Below, in pieces: positions 16,890 through 27,928 of a stretch of 64,000 nucleotides of DNA. The first letter of the stretch is position 1; the number at the start of each line of letters is the position of its first letter. The translations under genes were made by a program, and so were the position numbers. Source of the DNA: Pseudomonas rhizoryzae (lineage in GTDB: Bacteria; Pseudomonadota; Gammaproteobacteria; Pseudomonadales; Pseudomonadaceae). Below the pieces are notes generated by a model, which worked only from the letters and a program-made list of their open reading frames with translations, was not told the DNA's origin and made no database searches. Location of the stretch: positions 213,881-277,880 of the forward strand of contig NZ_SULM01000009.1 in NCBI RefSeq assembly GCF_005250615.1, written 5' to 3'.

Positions 16890-17263
16890 CTCATCTCCTG
16901 CCAAAGCCAGTCAGCACTAAAAGTGTGCAAAGCCGCTAGCTAGTGAAACCTTTGGTGTCATAAAGGTGCAACACCCTCCGCCAAAACTCTTGCCTACAAC
17001 CAAACGGATGCGAGTCCTAGAAGGCACAAGATTGAACACGACGGTTTGTGCACGCTTTTTGCTATCACGATTTCCGTGCAACGACCGATCAGGCCGGGAA
17101 CTCTTAAGGACATTTCTTAAGAGGACTGGCTAATTCATCGATTCAATGCAATTTTTTGATAAAACCTATCGCCTCTCCAAGAGAGGTGCTATATGTGCCG
17201 CCATTAGAACAAACAGCCACGGCTGACACGATGGCTGATCCTCAACCCAAAGGAGCATTTCTG
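16890..17263. promoter_or_regulatory. oprD control region with two inverted repeats
   Basis: This 374-base AT-richer region separates the HIT gene from oprD and contains no supported gene. At 17101-17123 there is a perfect 8-bp inverted repeat, CTCTTAAG-GACATTT-CTTAAGAG, without a U-tract, which is more operator-like than terminator-like. At 17172-17186 CCTCTC-CAA-GAGAGG can form a leader hairpin. The stretch GAACAAACAG near 17206 resembles a Crc/Hfq CA-rich target, known to control many Pseudomonas transport genes, but this is only suggestive. AAAGGAG at 17249-17255 is the oprD ribosome-binding site. Confidence 0.45.
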
Positions 17264-18553
17264 ATGCAAGCGATGAAGTGGAGCGTTATCGCCCTGGCAG
17301 TAGCCGCAGGGACCACTCAAATGGCATTCGCCGATCAACAGTCCGAATCCAAGGGCTTCGTTGAAGACAGCAAGCTGACCCTGCTGAACCGGAACTACTA
17401 CTTCAACCGGGACCTGAAAAACGGCGCCAACGATCGTATCGATTGGACCCAAGGTTTCCTGATGAACTACTCGTCGGGCTTCACTCAGGGCACCGTGGGT
17501 GTCGGTGTGGATGCCTTCGGTTACTTGGGCCTCAAGCTCGACGGTGGCGCTGGCACTTCCGGCACCGGCAACCTGCCACGTAACAGCCGCGGCGAGCCTG
17601 CCGACGAATACTCCACTGCTGGCGCCGCCGTTAAGGTCCGCATCTCCAATACCGTGCTGAAGTACGGCAATCTGCAGCCCACCTCCCCGGTATTCGCCCT
17701 AGGTGGTAGCCGCCTGTTCCCGGCCAACGGCACCGGCTTCATGTTGACCAGCGAAGAAATCGACAAGCTGTTCCTTGAAGCGGGTTACTTCACGGCTACC
17801 CGTGACGGCATCCAGACCTTCCACGACGGCGACATCGGCACCTCCTACTCGGGCGAGACTGCTCGTTCCGCCTCCTACGCAGGTGGCAAGTACAGCTTCA
17901 ACGACCAGCTCTCCGCATCTGTCTACTACGGCAAGATGAAGGATCTCTGGAACCAGTACTACGGCAACCTGAACTACGTTCAGCCGCTGAGTGCCAACCA
18001 GTCCCTGACCTTCGATGCCAACTACTACTACACCAAGGATACCGGCAGCGCCAAACTGGGCGATATCAGCAACAACGCCTTCTCTCTGGCTGCCGCCTAT
18101 AGCATCGATGCCCACACCTTCACCCTGGGCTTCCAGAAGGTCAACGGCGATACTCCCTTCGACTACGCAGCGGCTGAAACCGGTGGTGGTGGCGACGGCA
18201 TCTTCCTGGCCAACTCCATCCAGTACTCGGACTTCAACGCCCCCGGCGAGAAATCCTGGCAAGCTCGATACGACCTGAACATGGCCACCCTGGGCGTTCC
18301 GGGCCTGAGCTTCATGACCCGTTATGTCTACGGTAGCGGCATCACCGATGACACCAACGGTGTCTACGGTGCCTACGCGGACGGCGCCAAAGAGCGCGAA
18401 ACCAACGTGGAAGCCAAGTACAAGGTCCAGAGCGGCCCGGCCAAGGACCTGTCCTTCCGCGTTCGCCAGAGCTGGCACCGCGGCGACGCCAGCACTGGCG
18501 GCACTGTGAACGAGTTCCGCATCATCACCGAGTACCCGCTGAACATCCTCTAA
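17264..18553 (+). CDS. oprD: OprD-family outer membrane porin
   Basis: A 429-residue outer-membrane beta-barrel of the OprD substrate-specific porin family. A signal peptide ([16 protein letters not shown]..., cleavage after AFA) is followed by [20 protein letters not shown], the family's N-terminal strand. Regular amphipathic strands lead to a C-terminal [13 protein letters not shown] strand typical of OprD proteins. Position next to proS and opposite slyX/HIT matches oprD itself in P. aeruginosa, which takes up basic amino acids and carbapenems. Substrate identity here is inferred from synteny, since paralogues are many. Earlier in-frame starts give no signal peptide at the N-terminus; AAAGGAG supports the ATG at 17264. 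Confidence 0.92.
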   Translation: MQAMKWSVIALAVAAGTTQMAFADQQSESKGFVEDSKLTLLNRNYYFNRDLKNGANDRIDWTQGFLMNYSSGFTQGTVGVGVDAFGYLGLKLDGGAGTSGTGNLPRNSRGEPADEYSTAGAAVKVRISNTVLKYGNLQPTSPVFALGGSRLFPANGTGFMLTSEEIDKLFLEAGYFTATRDGIQTFHDGDIGTSYSGETARSASYAGGKYSFNDQLSASVYYGKMKDLWNQYYGNLNYVQPLSANQSLTFDANYYYTKDTGSAKLGDISNNAFSLAAAYSIDAHTFTLGFQKVNGDTPFDYAAAETGGGGDGIFLANSIQYSDFNAPGEKSWQARYDLNMATLGVPGLSFMTRYVYGSGITDDTNGVYGAYADGAKERETNVEAKYKVQSGPAKDLSFRVRQSWHRGDASTGGTVNEFRIITEYPLNIL

Positions 18554-18580
18554 TAGAGGCCAGCGCTTCTCGTACGATCC

Positions 18581-18606
18581 AACAGCCCGGCGAATGCCGG
18601 GCTGTT
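18581..18606 (+). terminator. Rho-independent terminator of oprD
   Basis: A perfect 11-bp stem, AACAGCCCGGC/GCCGGGCTGTT, with a GAAT loop is followed by GCTTTT. It begins 27 bases after the oprD stop and is a strong intrinsic terminator candidate separating oprD from proS. Confidence 0.88.
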
Positions 18607-18665
18607 GCTTTTCCAGCCTAGACCGACTCCCTCCGCGTCCCTGTACGCCCTGCCCCACCCCACCG

Positions 18666-18671
18666 TACAAT
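18666..18671 (+). promoter_or_regulatory. Candidate -10 box for proS
   Basis: TACAAT lies 36 bases before the ATG at 18708 and only 15 bases before an alternative ATG at 18687, which would leave almost no leader. It therefore supports the downstream start. No good -35 box is seen. Confidence 0.4.
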
Positions 18672-18707
18672 GCCGGTCCCGTCTTGATGCCGACAGACCG
18701 CCTAGCC

Positions 18708-20414
18708 ATGCGTACCAGTCAGTTCCTGCTGTCCACCCTCAAAGAAACCCCTTCCGATGCCGTGGTGATCAGCCACCAGTTGCTGCTGCGCGCCGGCATG
18801 ATCCGCAAGCTGGCCTCGGGTCTCTACACCTGGTTGCCGCTGGGCCTGCGCGTGCTGCGCAAGGTGGAAGCCGTGGTCCGCGAAGAAATGAACGCCACGG
18901 GTGCGCTCGAAGTGCTGATGCCGGCCATCCAGCCCGCCGAGTTGTGGCAGGAGTCCGGTCGCTGGGAGCAATACGGTCCCGAACTGCTACGCCTGAAGGA
19001 TCGCCATCAGCGGGATTTCTGCGTGGGCCCGACCCACGAGGAAGTCATCACCGATCTGATGCGCAACGAGCTGAACAGCTATAAGCAGTTGCCGATCAAC
19101 CTGTATCAGATCCAGACCAAGTTCCGCGACGAGATCCGTCCGCGCTTCGGCCTGATGCGCGGTCGCGAGTTCGTGATGAAGGATGCCTACTCCTTCCACC
19201 TCAACCAGGCTTCGCTGCAGGAAACCTACGACGCCATGTACCAGGCGTACTGCAACGTCTTCAGCCGCCTGGGCCTGAACTTCCGTCCGGTGCAAGCGGA
19301 CAATGGTTCCATCGGCGGCAGCGGCTCCCACGAATTCCACGTGCTGGCCAGCTCTGGCGAAGATGACATCGTCTTTAGCGACAGCTCCGACTACGCCGCC
19401 AACATCGAAAAGGCCGAGGCCTTACCGCGGGAAACCGAGCGTGGCGCCGCTACCGAAGAATTGCGCCTGGTCGATACGCCCGAGACCAAGACCATCGCCG
19501 ATCTGGTGGAAAAATTCGGCCTGGCCATCGAGAAGACCGTGAAGACCCTGGTGGTCCGCAGTGCCGAGGAAGGCAAGCTGGTCGCCCTGGTGGTGCGCGG
19601 CGATCATGAGCTCAACGAGATCAAGGCGGCCAACCTGCCGGAAGTCGCAAGCCCCCTGGTGTTCGCCACCGAGCCCGAGATCCGCGCCGCCATCGGCGCG
19701 AGCCCCGGCTCCCTGGGCCCGATGAACCTGCCGATTCCCTGCATCGTCGATCGCTCGGTCGCGCTGATGAGCGACTTCGGCATCGGTGCCAACCAGGAAG
19801 ACAAGCACTACTTCGGCGTCAACTGGGAGCGTGATTTGCCGCTGCCGCAGGTCGCCGACCTACGCAACGTGGTCGCCGGCGATCCCAGCCCGGATGGCAA
19901 GGGCACCCTGGTGATCAAGCGCGGCATCGAAGTGGGCCACATCTTCCAACTGGGCACGAAGTACAGCGAGGCCATGAAGCTGGCGGTGCTGGGCGAAGAA
20001 GGCAAGCCGACCACCCTGACCATGGGTTGCTACGGCATCGGGGTATCCCGTGTGGTCGCCGCCGCCATCGAGCAGAACCACGACGAGCGCGGTATTCGCT
20101 GGCCGGCCGCCCTGGCGCCCTTCGAGGTTGCCCTGGTACCAATGAAATACGAAAACGCCGCGGTCAAGGAAGCCACGGATCGCCTCTATGGCGAACTGAA
20201 GGCAGCAGGCTTCGACGTGCTGCTGGATGATCGTGACAAGAAGACCAGCCCTGGCGTGAAGTTCGCCGACATGGAGCTGATCGGCATTCCCCATCGCCTG
20301 GTGGTGGGTGAGCGCGGCCTCAACGAGGGCGTGGTCGAATACAAGGGCCGTACCGACAGCGACAGCCAGAATGTCGCCCTGGCCGAGATCGTCAGCTTCC
20401 TCAAGGCGCGCTAA
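18708..20414 (+). CDS. proS: Prolyl-tRNA synthetase, bacterial type
   Basis: A 568-residue class II aminoacyl-tRNA synthetase that charges tRNA-Pro. Class II motif 2 is seen in [22 protein letters not shown] and motif 3 in [18 protein letters not shown] long insertion (YbaK-like editing domain, about residues 225-385) lies between motifs 2 and 3, as in bacterial-type ProRS. The C-terminal anticodon-binding domain covers [41 protein letters not shown] is the usual family start; an ATG seven codons upstream is possible. It is preceded by the oprD terminator and followed convergently by the acylphosphatase gene. Confidence 0.97.
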   Translation: MRTSQFLLSTLKETPSDAVVISHQLLLRAGMIRKLASGLYTWLPLGLRVLRKVEAVVREEMNATGALEVLMPAIQPAELWQESGRWEQYGPELLRLKDRHQRDFCVGPTHEEVITDLMRNELNSYKQLPINLYQIQTKFRDEIRPRFGLMRGREFVMKDAYSFHLNQASLQETYDAMYQAYCNVFSRLGLNFRPVQADNGSIGGSGSHEFHVLASSGEDDIVFSDSSDYAANIEKAEALPRETERGAATEELRLVDTPETKTIADLVEKFGLAIEKTVKTLVVRSAEEGKLVALVVRGDHELNEIKAANLPEVASPLVFATEPEIRAAIGASPGSLGPMNLPIPCIVDRSVALMSDFGIGANQEDKHYFGVNWERDLPLPQVADLRNVVAGDPSPDGKGTLVIKRGIEVGHIFQLGTKYSEAMKLAVLGEEGKPTTLTMGCYGIGVSRVVAAAIEQNHDERGIRWPAALAPFEVALVPMKYENAAVKEATDRLYGELKAAGFDVLLDDRDKKTSPGVKFADMELIGIPHRLVVGERGLNEGVVEYKGRTDSDSQNVALAEIVSFLKAR

Positions 20415-20429
20415 GGCTCTCGTTCCAGG

Positions 20430-20714
20430 TCAGGTGTTCGCGCGCCTGACCTGGAAATCGGTGAAACCTTCCAAGGCCACCTCCTCCAGCTCCACCGCCG
20501 TCACCTGCGCCGTTGCAGGCCCCTGCCAGAGCCAACTCTCCAACCTGGCAAGCGCCTCAGCCGAACCCTCCAGATGGCACTCCACCCGGCCATCAGCCAG
20601 ATTTCGCACCCAGCCCGTGACGCCCAGTCGTTGCGCCTCTTGCCGGGTACTTTCGCGATAGTAGACACCCTGTACCCGACCGCTGATCAGGGCATGGCGC
20701 GCCAATGTGGTCAT
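20430..20714 (-). CDS. acyP: Acylphosphatase
   Basis: A 94-residue acylphosphatase that hydrolyses acyl phosphates such as acetyl phosphate. The signature [10 protein letters not shown] contains the phosphate-binding Arg20, and [12 protein letters not shown] contains the catalytic Asn. The length is normal. The start ATG at 20714 overlaps the stop of yihY (ATGA), so the two genes are translationally coupled. The reading frame continues far upstream inside yihY, but that part is a shadow with no family similarity. Confidence 0.94.
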   Translation of the reverse strand: MTTLARHALISGRVQGVYYRESTRQEAQRLGVTGWVRNLADGRVECHLEGSAEALARLESWLWQGPATAQVTAVELEEVALEGFTDFQVRRANT

Positions 20715-21964
20715 CGTCTCGCGACTCCGCTTTCTTCCAGTGGTGGCGCGACTCGCAGCCAGTGCGCCACGCTGCCACCCAGCAACTCGCGACGTTCCGC
20801 CTGCAGGCGCACGAAGGCCTCCTGCAGCAGCGGATACCAATCCCCGGGAAAGCGCTCGGCCGCCGGCCAGCAGTCTGGCGACGGGGGAGCCCAGGGCGCG
20901 CGGTCCAGCAGATCCAGCAAGGCATAGCCATGCAGGTCGCGGCACAGCACCCAATGGCCGCTGTCGTTCTGGCACACCAGGCGCTCCTGCTGGAGAAAGG
21001 CCAGCACCGCATGCCACTCGTGCTCCGGCAGTTTCCAACCGGCGTCGTGCAGGCGGCCCAGATGCAGACTGGAGCCAATCTGCTGTCGCTCCAGGAAGGC
21101 CCGCAGCACGGCGAGCAGGACGAAGAAGGCAGGCAGCGGTGCCCGGCGCCAGTGATGGGTGGTGGACAGGCTGCAGACCACCTCCGCGCCCAACAGCACG
21201 ATCAGCCAGCAAACGTAGATCCAGACCAAGAACAGCGGCACCGTGGCGAAGGCACCATAGATCAGTTGGTAGCCGGGGAAATAGAAGACATAGAGCCCGA
21301 AAAGGCTTTTGGCCGCCTCGAACAGCACGCCGGTCAGAGCGCCCCCGATCAGGGCGTGACGCAAGGGCACTCGGGTATTGGGCACGGCGGCGTACATCAG
21401 GGTGAAGGCGGCGATGCTGAACAGCAGGGGCGTGACCTTGAGCAGGACCTGGGCGCCCGACATGCCGTAGGAACCGAAGACCAGGGCCACCGAGGCTAGG
21501 TAGGTGCTCATGGCGAAACCGGCACCGAGCAGCAACGGCCCCAGGCTGAGTACCGCCCAGTAGAGCAGGAAGCTGGACACGCCACGCCGCGGGATACGCA
21601 CGCGCCAGATGTCGTTGAAGGTCTTTTCCACCGTCACCAGCATGAAAAAGGAGGTCACCGCCAACAGGGCGACGCCGAGCCAGGTCAGGTGCCGCGCCTG
21701 CTCGATGAAGTTGCGCAGGTATTCCTCCAGCGTCGCCCCGGTGGAGGGCACGAAGTTGCGGAAAATGAAGGCCTGAATCTGGACCTCCGTACCCTGGAAG
21801 GCGGGAATCGCCGAGAGCATGGCGAAGGTCACGGTCATCACCGGGACCACGGCGAACAGGGTGGTATAGGTCAGGGCCGCGGCGTTGTTCGGTGCGCGGT
21901 CCTCGATGAAGCGCTCGGCGAGATAGCGAACGAAGGACAGCAGTTCACGCAAGCGGGCCGACAT
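20711..21964 (-). CDS. YihY/BrkB family inner-membrane protein
   Basis: A 417-residue integral membrane protein of the YihY (BrkB, once called RNase BN) family. Six hydrophobic helices lie in the first 280 residues, with the family features [30 protein letters not shown] and a [19 protein letters not shown] segment. A cytoplasmic tail of about 130 residues contains a winged-helix-like region. Its transport or other role is not established; the RNase BN name is a historical error. The ATG at 21964 ([15 protein letters not shown]) fits the family; an upstream ATG at 22033 would cross the arsC promoter. Confidence 0.9.
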   Translation of the reverse strand: MSARLRELLSFVRYLAERFIEDRAPNNAAALTYTTLFAVVPVMTVTFAMLSAIPAFQGTEVQIQAFIFRNFVPSTGATLEEYLRNFIEQARHLTWLGVALLAVTSFFMLVTVEKTFNDIWRVRIPRRGVSSFLLYWAVLSLGPLLLGAGFAMSTYLASVALVFGSYGMSGAQVLLKVTPLLFSIAAFTLMYAAVPNTRVPLRHALIGGALTGVLFEAAKSLFGLYVFYFPGYQLIYGAFATVPLFLVWIYVCWLIVLLGAEVVCSLSTTHHWRRAPLPAFFVLLAVLRAFLERQQIGSSLHLGRLHDAGWKLPEHEWHAVLAFLQQERLVCQNDSGHWVLCRDLHGYALLDLLDRAPWAPPSPDCWPAAERFPGDWYPLLQEAFVRLQAERRELLGGSVAHWLRVAPPLEESGVARR

Positions 21965-22021
21965 TGGCGGTTCCTCGAAAGGCACGGTCAAGGGCTGGCG
22001 CGGCAGTCCTCGCCAACCCGC

Positions 22022-22027
22022 TACAAT
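22022..22027 (+). promoter_or_regulatory. Candidate -10 box for arsC-wrbA
   Basis: TACAAT lies 28 bases before the arsC ATG, in the short spacer to the divergent yihY gene. No convincing -35 is found. Confidence 0.35.
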
Positions 22028-22055
22028 GGGCATCTTACCTTCTATGGATCAGCCC

Positions 22056-23004
<949 letters not shown>

Positions 23005-23005
<1 letters not shown>

Positions 23006-23206
23006 GAGCCTGTTCAAAATCTCGCGAGCTAGAGCCAGACAAGGCCTAGGCGGCCCCGCGAAAATAGCTGAGGAAGCGGATCGGACCCGCGCTCGGGTTT
23101 ACAAGCGGTAAATGAGCATTGCGACGGGGCCGCCTAGGCGGGGCTGGCCTTCCAGGCCATTTTCAACGCGGTTTGGCCGACGCGCAGCAGATTTTGAATA
23201 GGCTCT
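23005..23206 (+). repeat. Intergenic MITE-like element, copy 2 (202 bp)
   Basis: Ends AGAGCCTGTTCAAAATCT at 23005-23022 and the complement of AGAGCCTATTCAAAATCT at 23189-23206 form an 18-bp inverted repeat with one mismatch. The interior (GGCCTAGGCGGCCCCGCG, GCTGAGGAAGCGGA, GGTAAATGAGCATT) is shared with copy 1 read from the minus strand. The left end plus interior matches copy 3 read from the minus strand (CTCGCGAGCTAGAG). It is non-coding, between the convergent wrbA and hda, and replaces any ordinary terminator there. Confidence 0.8.
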
Positions 23207-23223
23207 AGGGGCAACCGGCGCGG

Positions 23224-23928
23224 CTACCAGCCCATGATTTCCTTGACGAAGGGAATGGTGAGCTTGCGCTGCGCCTGCAACGACGCCTGATCCAGACGTT
23301 CGAGCATGTCGAACAGGGCGTCCATGCTGCGGGTATTGCGCGAGAGGATGAAGCGACCGACTTCCTCGGTCAGGTGCAGCCCGCGACGCGAGGCGCGCAG
23401 TTGCAGGGCGCGCAGCTTGTCTTCGTCGGACAGCGGACGCAGCTGGAAGACCAGCGCCAGGGTCAGGCGCGACTTGAGATCGGCCAGTTGCACCGGCAGT
23501 TGCCGTGGCGACGCCGTACTGGAGATGAGCAGTCGCTTGCCGGCATCGCGCAGGCGATTGAACAGGTGGAAGAGTGCCTCTTCCCAGCGCCGCTGGCCGG
23601 CCAGGGCATCGAGATCGTCGAGGCAGACCAGCTCGCACTGCTCGAGATTGTCGAACAACTCCACGCCATAGTCGGCCAGCTCACCCATGGGCAGATAGAT
23701 GGCGCGCTCGCCCAGCTCTTCTAGGCGATGGCAGGCGGCCTGCATGAGATGACTGCGGCCGGCACCCGCGCCGCCCCAGAGGTAGATCAGACTTTCCGTC
23801 CAGCCGGCGTCGGCGTCGCACAGGCGCTCGACATAGCCGAGCGCCGCGGCATTGGCACCCGGGTAATAGTTGACGAAGGTGGCGTCGTCACGCAGACGAA
23901 TACCCAGGGGCAGCTGTAAAGGCATCAT
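23224..23928 (-). CDS. hda: DnaA regulatory inactivator Hda
   Basis: A 234-residue DnaA-like AAA+ protein that, with the DNA-loaded beta clamp, promotes ATP hydrolysis by DnaA and prevents over-initiation. The N-terminal LQLPLGIRLRDDATF is the clamp-binding motif region. The P-loop is WGGAGAGRSHLMQA, with Arg in place of the usual Lys, which I also recall for E. coli Hda. The Walker B region is LVCLDDLDAL. The start is the first of two adjacent ATGs (23928), giving the same length as P. aeruginosa Hda. It is preceded on the same strand by the DUF2066 gene with 97 bases between. Confidence 0.93.
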   Translation of the reverse strand: MMPLQLPLGIRLRDDATFVNYYPGANAAALGYVERLCDADAGWTESLIYLWGGAGAGRSHLMQAACHRLEELGERAIYLPMGELADYGVELFDNLEQCELVCLDDLDALAGQRRWEEALFHLFNRLRDAGKRLLISSTASPRQLPVQLADLKSRLTLALVFQLRPLSDEDKLRALQLRASRRGLHLTEEVGRFILSRNTRSMDALFDMLERLDQASLQAQRKLTIPFVKEIMGW

Positions 23929-24025
23929 GCCGACTCGAACGGCTCTTGGCGGTTTCGCGAGGGCGCCAAGTCTAACCAAAACCCGGCCCCCTCGCAGCTG
24001 CCGCTTTAGCGATAGAGCGGCGTCC

Positions 24026-25105
24026 TCACGGCCAGCGGAAATACAGGGTGGTACGCCCGCTCGGCGCCGACTGGGCGGCAGGTGCCGTCGGTGCGGCATT
24101 GGCATCCACTGGCGTACCCGACGCTGCTGGCATAGGGGCTGCTGGAGCGGCTGGTGCGGTCGTCGGTTGCAGACCGGCAAGACCAAGCTGTGCCTGCAAC
24201 TGATCGGGGTTGGCGGTGAGGTCGTAGGTCAGTTGGGTACCCTCGACCTTCACCAGCCGACTCGACAGGGGTTCGAGCACCTTCTGCAACTGGGCATAGC
24301 GCTCGAAGTTGGAGTTGTCGGCCACCAGGGTGAGCGGCTGGGTAGTGCCTGGGCGCGAGACGAATTTCTTCGATAGGCGGGCGGCGACATCCTGCAGGAC
24401 GGCAGCAGCCAGGGCGTCCTGGTCGGCCGCCTGGCTGCTGCCCTGCTCGACGGCGCCACCGTTCCACAGCCGCCACTGGGCCTGCCAGCCATTGCCCTGG
24501 GGCTTGGCATGCACGGCCAGCAGTGCATTGGCGCCATAGCGCTCGGAGGCCTGGCGCAGGACAGTAGGATCGCTGGCGTCGATATTGGCGGCGGTACCGG
24601 CCAGCTGTTCGTTGAGATCGGCCAGCGGCAGACGGATCGGCAAGCCGGCGCTCTGGGCGCCACGCTGCACACTGGCGCTGGCCGGTTGGCCGTCGCCCAG
24701 CAGGGTGGCGCCGCCATCGGCGTCATTGAGCCACCAGACCATCACCACCGGGCGATTGGCGCCCCAGACCGACAGGCCGGCCTGGCCGAGGGCGCGCTCG
24801 GTGGCGGCCGGATCGAAGTTGACCACCAGCACCTGCGGCGGGCCGGCATCGTAGCCGTATTGGGTGATAAGGGATTCAGGCGCCGCCAGGGCACTGGCAA
24901 GTCCAGGGTTCTGGCCAGCCTGGGAATTACCGGTCAACCGCACCGCCAGTTCCTGCAGGGCACGCTTGAGGGCGGCGTTACGCTCGTCCGGCTGTTGCGA
25001 GGTGACCGGCTCGCGGACCTGGTAGAGGTTGTCCACCACCTCGGCATGGGCGAACGGGCTCAGGACCAGTAGCGAGGCGAGCAACGAAAGGACGAGACGG
25101 CGCAT
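24026..25105 (-). CDS. DUF2066 domain-containing exported protein
   Basis: A 359-residue protein with a Sec signal peptide (MRRLVLSLLASLLVLSPFAHA, cleavage before EVVD), so periplasmic or envelope-associated. The body carries the DUF2066 features ERNAALKRALQELAVRLTGN and a central region with ANRPVVMVWWLND. The tail, about 60 residues, is rich in Ala, Pro and Thr and probably disordered. The function is unknown. In P. aeruginosa it lies between purM and hda in the same orientation, as here. The ATG at 25105 gives a clean signal peptide. Confidence 0.88.
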   Translation of the reverse strand: MRRLVLSLLASLLVLSPFAHAEVVDNLYQVREPVTSQQPDERNAALKRALQELAVRLTGNSQAGQNPGLASALAAPESLITQYGYDAGPPQVLVVNFDPAATERALGQAGLSVWGANRPVVMVWWLNDADGGATLLGDGQPASASVQRGAQSAGLPIRLPLADLNEQLAGTAANIDASDPTVLRQASERYGANALLAVHAKPQGNGWQAQWRLWNGGAVEQGSSQAADQDALAAAVLQDVAARLSKKFVSRPGTTQPLTLVADNSNFERYAQLQKVLEPLSSRLVKVEGTQLTYDLTANPDQLQAQLGLAGLQPTTAPAAPAAPMPAASGTPVDANAAPTAPAAQSAPSGRTTLYFRWP

Positions 25106-25300
25106 GGCGATTCCATAGAGGGGGCAAGGGGCATACCTTAAAAGCCGCCTGCCCCCTGGGCAAGGGCGCGGCTATCACGAGGGCGCGCCGAGCGGGCGAA
25201 GACGCAGGCAGTCAGGCTCAGACCACGGCGCACCGGCCGGGTGCCCTTTCGCGCCGGACCGGAGGCCACGGCATGCCGCGTGCTTTAGCGCGGCTTCTGG

Positions 25301-25339
25301 TAAAATCGCCCGCCTCATCGCCGGCTGGCGCCAGCCGGC
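25301..25339 (+). promoter_or_regulatory. purM promoter -10 and leader palindrome
   Basis: TAAAAT at 25301-25306 is a good -10 box, 64 bases before the purM ATG. It is followed at 25320-25339 by a perfect 20-bp palindrome, GCCGGCTGGCGCCAGCCGGC, which would lie at the very 5' end of the transcript or overlap the start site. It could be a hairpin or an operator. No PurR-type box was identified. Confidence 0.45.
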
Positions 25340-25370
25340 TCGTTTCGCCATTCGCTAAAGGCCAGGATTC

Positions 25371-26432
25371 ATGAGCAAACAACCCCAGCTGAGCTACAAG
25401 GACGCCGGTGTGGACATCGACGCCGGTGAGGCTCTGGTAGAACGCATCAAGGGCGTCGCCAAGCGCACCGCCCGCCCGGAAGTCATGGGCGGCCTGGGGG
25501 GCTTCGGTGCCCTGTGCGAGATCCCGGCCGGCTATCGCCAGCCGGTGCTGGTCTCCGGCACCGATGGGGTCGGCACCAAGCTGCGCCTGGCCATGAACCT
25601 GGCCAAGCACGACAGCATCGGCATCGACCTGGTCGCCATGTGCGTCAACGACCTGGTGGTCTGCGGCGCCGAGCCGCTGTTCTTCCTCGACTACTATGCC
25701 ACCGGCAAGCTCAACGTCGATGTCGCCGCCCAGGTGGTGACCGGCATCGGCGCCGGCTGCGAACAGGCCGGCTGCTCCTTGGTAGGTGGCGAGACCGCCG
25801 AGATGCCCGGCATGTACGAAGGCGAAGACTACGACCTGGCCGGCTTCTGCGTCGGCGTGGTGGAGAAGTCCGAGATCATCGACGGTTCCAAGGTGACCAC
25901 CGGTGACGCCCTGATCGCCCTGCCCTCCTCCGGTCCGCACTCCAACGGCTATTCGCTGATCCGCAAGATCATCGAGGTGGCCGGTGCCGACATCGAGAAC
26001 ATCCAGCTCGACGGCCAGCCGCTGACCGACCTGCTGATGGCCCCCACCCGCATCTACGTCAAGCCGCTGCTCAAGCTGATCAAGGACACCGGCGCGGTCA
26101 AGGCCATGGCCCACATCACCGGCGGCGGCCTGCTGGACAACATCCCGCGCGTGCTGCCCGAGGGCGCCCAGGCGGTGCTGGACGTGGCCAGCTGGCAGCG
26201 TCCGGCGGTATTCGACTGGTTGCAGCAGCAGGGCAACGTCGACGAGACCGAGATGCACCGCGTGCTGAACTGCGGCGTGGGCATGGTCATCTGCGTGGCC
26301 CAGGAGCAGGTCGAGGGCGCCCTGAGCGTGCTGCGCGCCGAGGGTGAGCAGCCCTGGGTCATCGGCCGCATCGAACAGGCCGCGGCCGGCGCCGACCAGG
26401 TCGTGTTGAACAATCTGAAACAGCACGGATGA
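25371..26432 (+). CDS. purM: Phosphoribosylformylglycinamidine cyclo-ligase (AIR synthetase)
   Basis: A 353-residue ATP-dependent enzyme that closes the imidazole ring to form AIR, step five of purine synthesis. The opening [21 protein letters not shown] is invariant in PurM. Substrate motifs follow: [50 protein letters not shown] and [16 protein letters not shown]. The length is normal. It overlaps purN by four bases (ATGA), forming a purMN operon, and is divergent from the DUF2066 gene. Confidence 0.98.
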   Translation: MSKQPQLSYKDAGVDIDAGEALVERIKGVAKRTARPEVMGGLGGFGALCEIPAGYRQPVLVSGTDGVGTKLRLAMNLAKHDSIGIDLVAMCVNDLVVCGAEPLFFLDYYATGKLNVDVAAQVVTGIGAGCEQAGCSLVGGETAEMPGMYEGEDYDLAGFCVGVVEKSEIIDGSKVTTGDALIALPSSGPHSNGYSLIRKIIEVAGADIENIQLDGQPLTDLLMAPTRIYVKPLLKLIKDTGAVKAMAHITGGGLLDNIPRVLPEGAQAVLDVASWQRPAVFDWLQQQGNVDETEMHRVLNCGVGMVICVAQEQVEGALSVLRAEGEQPWVIGRIEQAAAGADQVVLNNLKQHG

Positions 26433-27097
26433 GTCCTGCCGACTGCGCCGTGGTGGTGCTCATCTCCGGCCACGGCAGCAACCTGCAAGCCTTGATCGAC
26501 GCCGCGAGGCCGCCCGTGCGGATCGCGGCGGTGATCGCCAACCGCGCCGAGGCCTATGGCCTGGAGCGGGCCCGCCAGGCCGGGATTCCTACCGCGGTGA
26601 TCGATCACCGCGAACATCCCGACCGGGAGAGCTTCGATGCGGCCCTGGCCGCCGTCATCGACGCCCAGGGTGCCGACCTGGTGGTGCTAGCCGGTTTCAT
26701 GCGCATCCTCACCCCGGGCTTCGTGCGGCGCTATCAGGGCCGCCTGCTGAACGTCCATCCCTCGCTACTGCCGCTGTACAAGGGCTTGCACACCCACCAG
26801 CGCGCCCTCGATGCCGGCGATGCCTGGCACGGCTGCAGCGTGCACTTCGTGACCGAGGAATTGGATGGCGGACCCGTTGTCCTGCAATCGCGGGTAGCGG
26901 TGTTGGCCGAAGATACGTCGGAGAGCCTGGCGACACGGGTACACGCCGCCGAGCACCTCCTTTATCCTGTGGCGGTGCGGCTGTTCGCCGAAGGTCGTCT
27001 ACGGCTGGGTACCCTGGGTGCCGAGCTCGATGGCCAGACGCTGCCGCCGACTGGAGCCACCCTACCGTCGAATACGGTAGCGGCCTCCCTTTCCTGA
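26429..27097 (+). CDS. purN: Phosphoribosylglycinamide formyltransferase
   Basis: A 222-residue enzyme that transfers formyl from 10-formyltetrahydrofolate to GAR, step three of purine synthesis. Motifs: [14 protein letters not shown] (phosphate loop), [17 protein letters not shown] with the catalytic Asn-His pair, and [19 protein letters not shown] with the catalytic Asp. It is slightly longer than the E. coli enzyme (212) through a loose C-terminal tail. It is translationally coupled to purM and followed 15 bases later by the DUF3108 gene. Confidence 0.97.
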   Translation: MSPADCAVVVLISGHGSNLQALIDAARPPVRIAAVIANRAEAYGLERARQAGIPTAVIDHREHPDRESFDAALAAVIDAQGADLVVLAGFMRILTPGFVRRYQGRLLNVHPSLLPLYKGLHTHQRALDAGDAWHGCSVHFVTEELDGGPVVLQSRVAVLAEDTSESLATRVHAAEHLLYPVAVRLFAEGRLRLGTLGAELDGQTLPPTGATLPSNTVAASLS

Positions 27098-27112
27098 CCC
27101 AAGGAGAACCTG

Positions 27113-27826
27113 ATGCGACGTCTGTTGTTCCTACTGGCCACCCTCTGCAGCGCCTCGGCCTTCGCCTTCGACCTGGAGCCGTTCACGGCCAGCTACACCG
27201 CCGACTGGAAGCAGATGCCGGTCAGCGGCTCTGCCGAGCGTTCGCTGCAGAAAGAGGCCGATGGCCGCTGGGAGTTGAAGTTCGAAGCCTCCATGCTGGT
27301 GGCGGGGCTCAGTGAATCCAGCACCTTCCGCCATGAGGGCGACGCCTTCCTGCCGGACACCTACCAGTACAAGCGCAGTGGTCTGGGCAAGAGCCGCGAA
27401 AGCGAGTTGACCTTCGACTGGGCCGCCAAGAAAGTCACCGGCAAGGACAAGGACGATCCCGTCACCCTCCCCCTGGATCGCGGCCTGCTGGACAAGTCGA
27501 CCTACCAGCTCAAGCTGCAGCAGGATGTGGCCGACGGCAAGAAGAGCATGAGCTACCAGATCGCCGACGGTGACAGCATCGATACCTATGACTTCCGCGT
27601 CATCGGTCCCGAGCGCATCCGCACCCCGCTGGGCCTGTTCGACACCATCAAGGTGGAGCGCGTGCGCGACCCTACCAAGAGCAGCCGCAAGACCGAGCTG
27701 TGGTTCGCCAAGGACTGGGACTACCTGCTGGTGCGTCTCTATCAGCAGGAGAGCGACGGCAAGGAATACCAGACCAGCCTCAAGGAAGGTACGGTCAATG
27801 GGCGCGAGGTGAAAGGCGCCAACTGA
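27113..27826 (+). CDS. DUF3108 domain-containing exported protein
   Basis: A 237-residue protein with a Sec signal peptide (cleavage near SAFAF). The mature part is beta-rich, with FTASYTADWKQMPVSGSAERSLQ, SELTFDWAAKKVTG and ERIRTPLGLFDTIKVERVR, matching DUF3108, a periplasmic family of unknown function related to lipoprotein-like beta structures. AAGGAGAA precedes the ATG. It is third in the purMN operon, an arrangement conserved in pseudomonads, though no link to purine synthesis is known. A strong terminator follows. Confidence 0.88.
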   Translation: MRRLLFLLATLCSASAFAFDLEPFTASYTADWKQMPVSGSAERSLQKEADGRWELKFEASMLVAGLSESSTFRHEGDAFLPDTYQYKRSGLGKSRESELTFDWAAKKVTGKDKDDPVTLPLDRGLLDKSTYQLKLQQDVADGKKSMSYQIADGDSIDTYDFRVIGPERIRTPLGLFDTIKVERVRDPTKSSRKTELWFAKDWDYLLVRLYQQESDGKEYQTSLKEGTVNGREVKGAN

Positions 27827-27843
27827 GCCAGGCCCCTGGCAAG

Positions 27844-27863
27844 ACGCCCTCTTCGGAGGGCGT
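27844..27863 (+). terminator. Terminator of the purM-purN-DUF3108 operon
   Basis: ACGCCCTC and GAGGGCGT form an 8-bp stem closed by the stable TTCG tetraloop, followed by TTTCTTTTCT. It lies 17 bases after the stop codon, a textbook intrinsic terminator. Confidence 0.92.
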
Positions 27864-27928
27864 TTTCTTTTCTAGCAGCGGAGGTTCCGCCGGGGTAGCT
27901 CCGAAGGACAGGGAAGACAGCCGATCTC

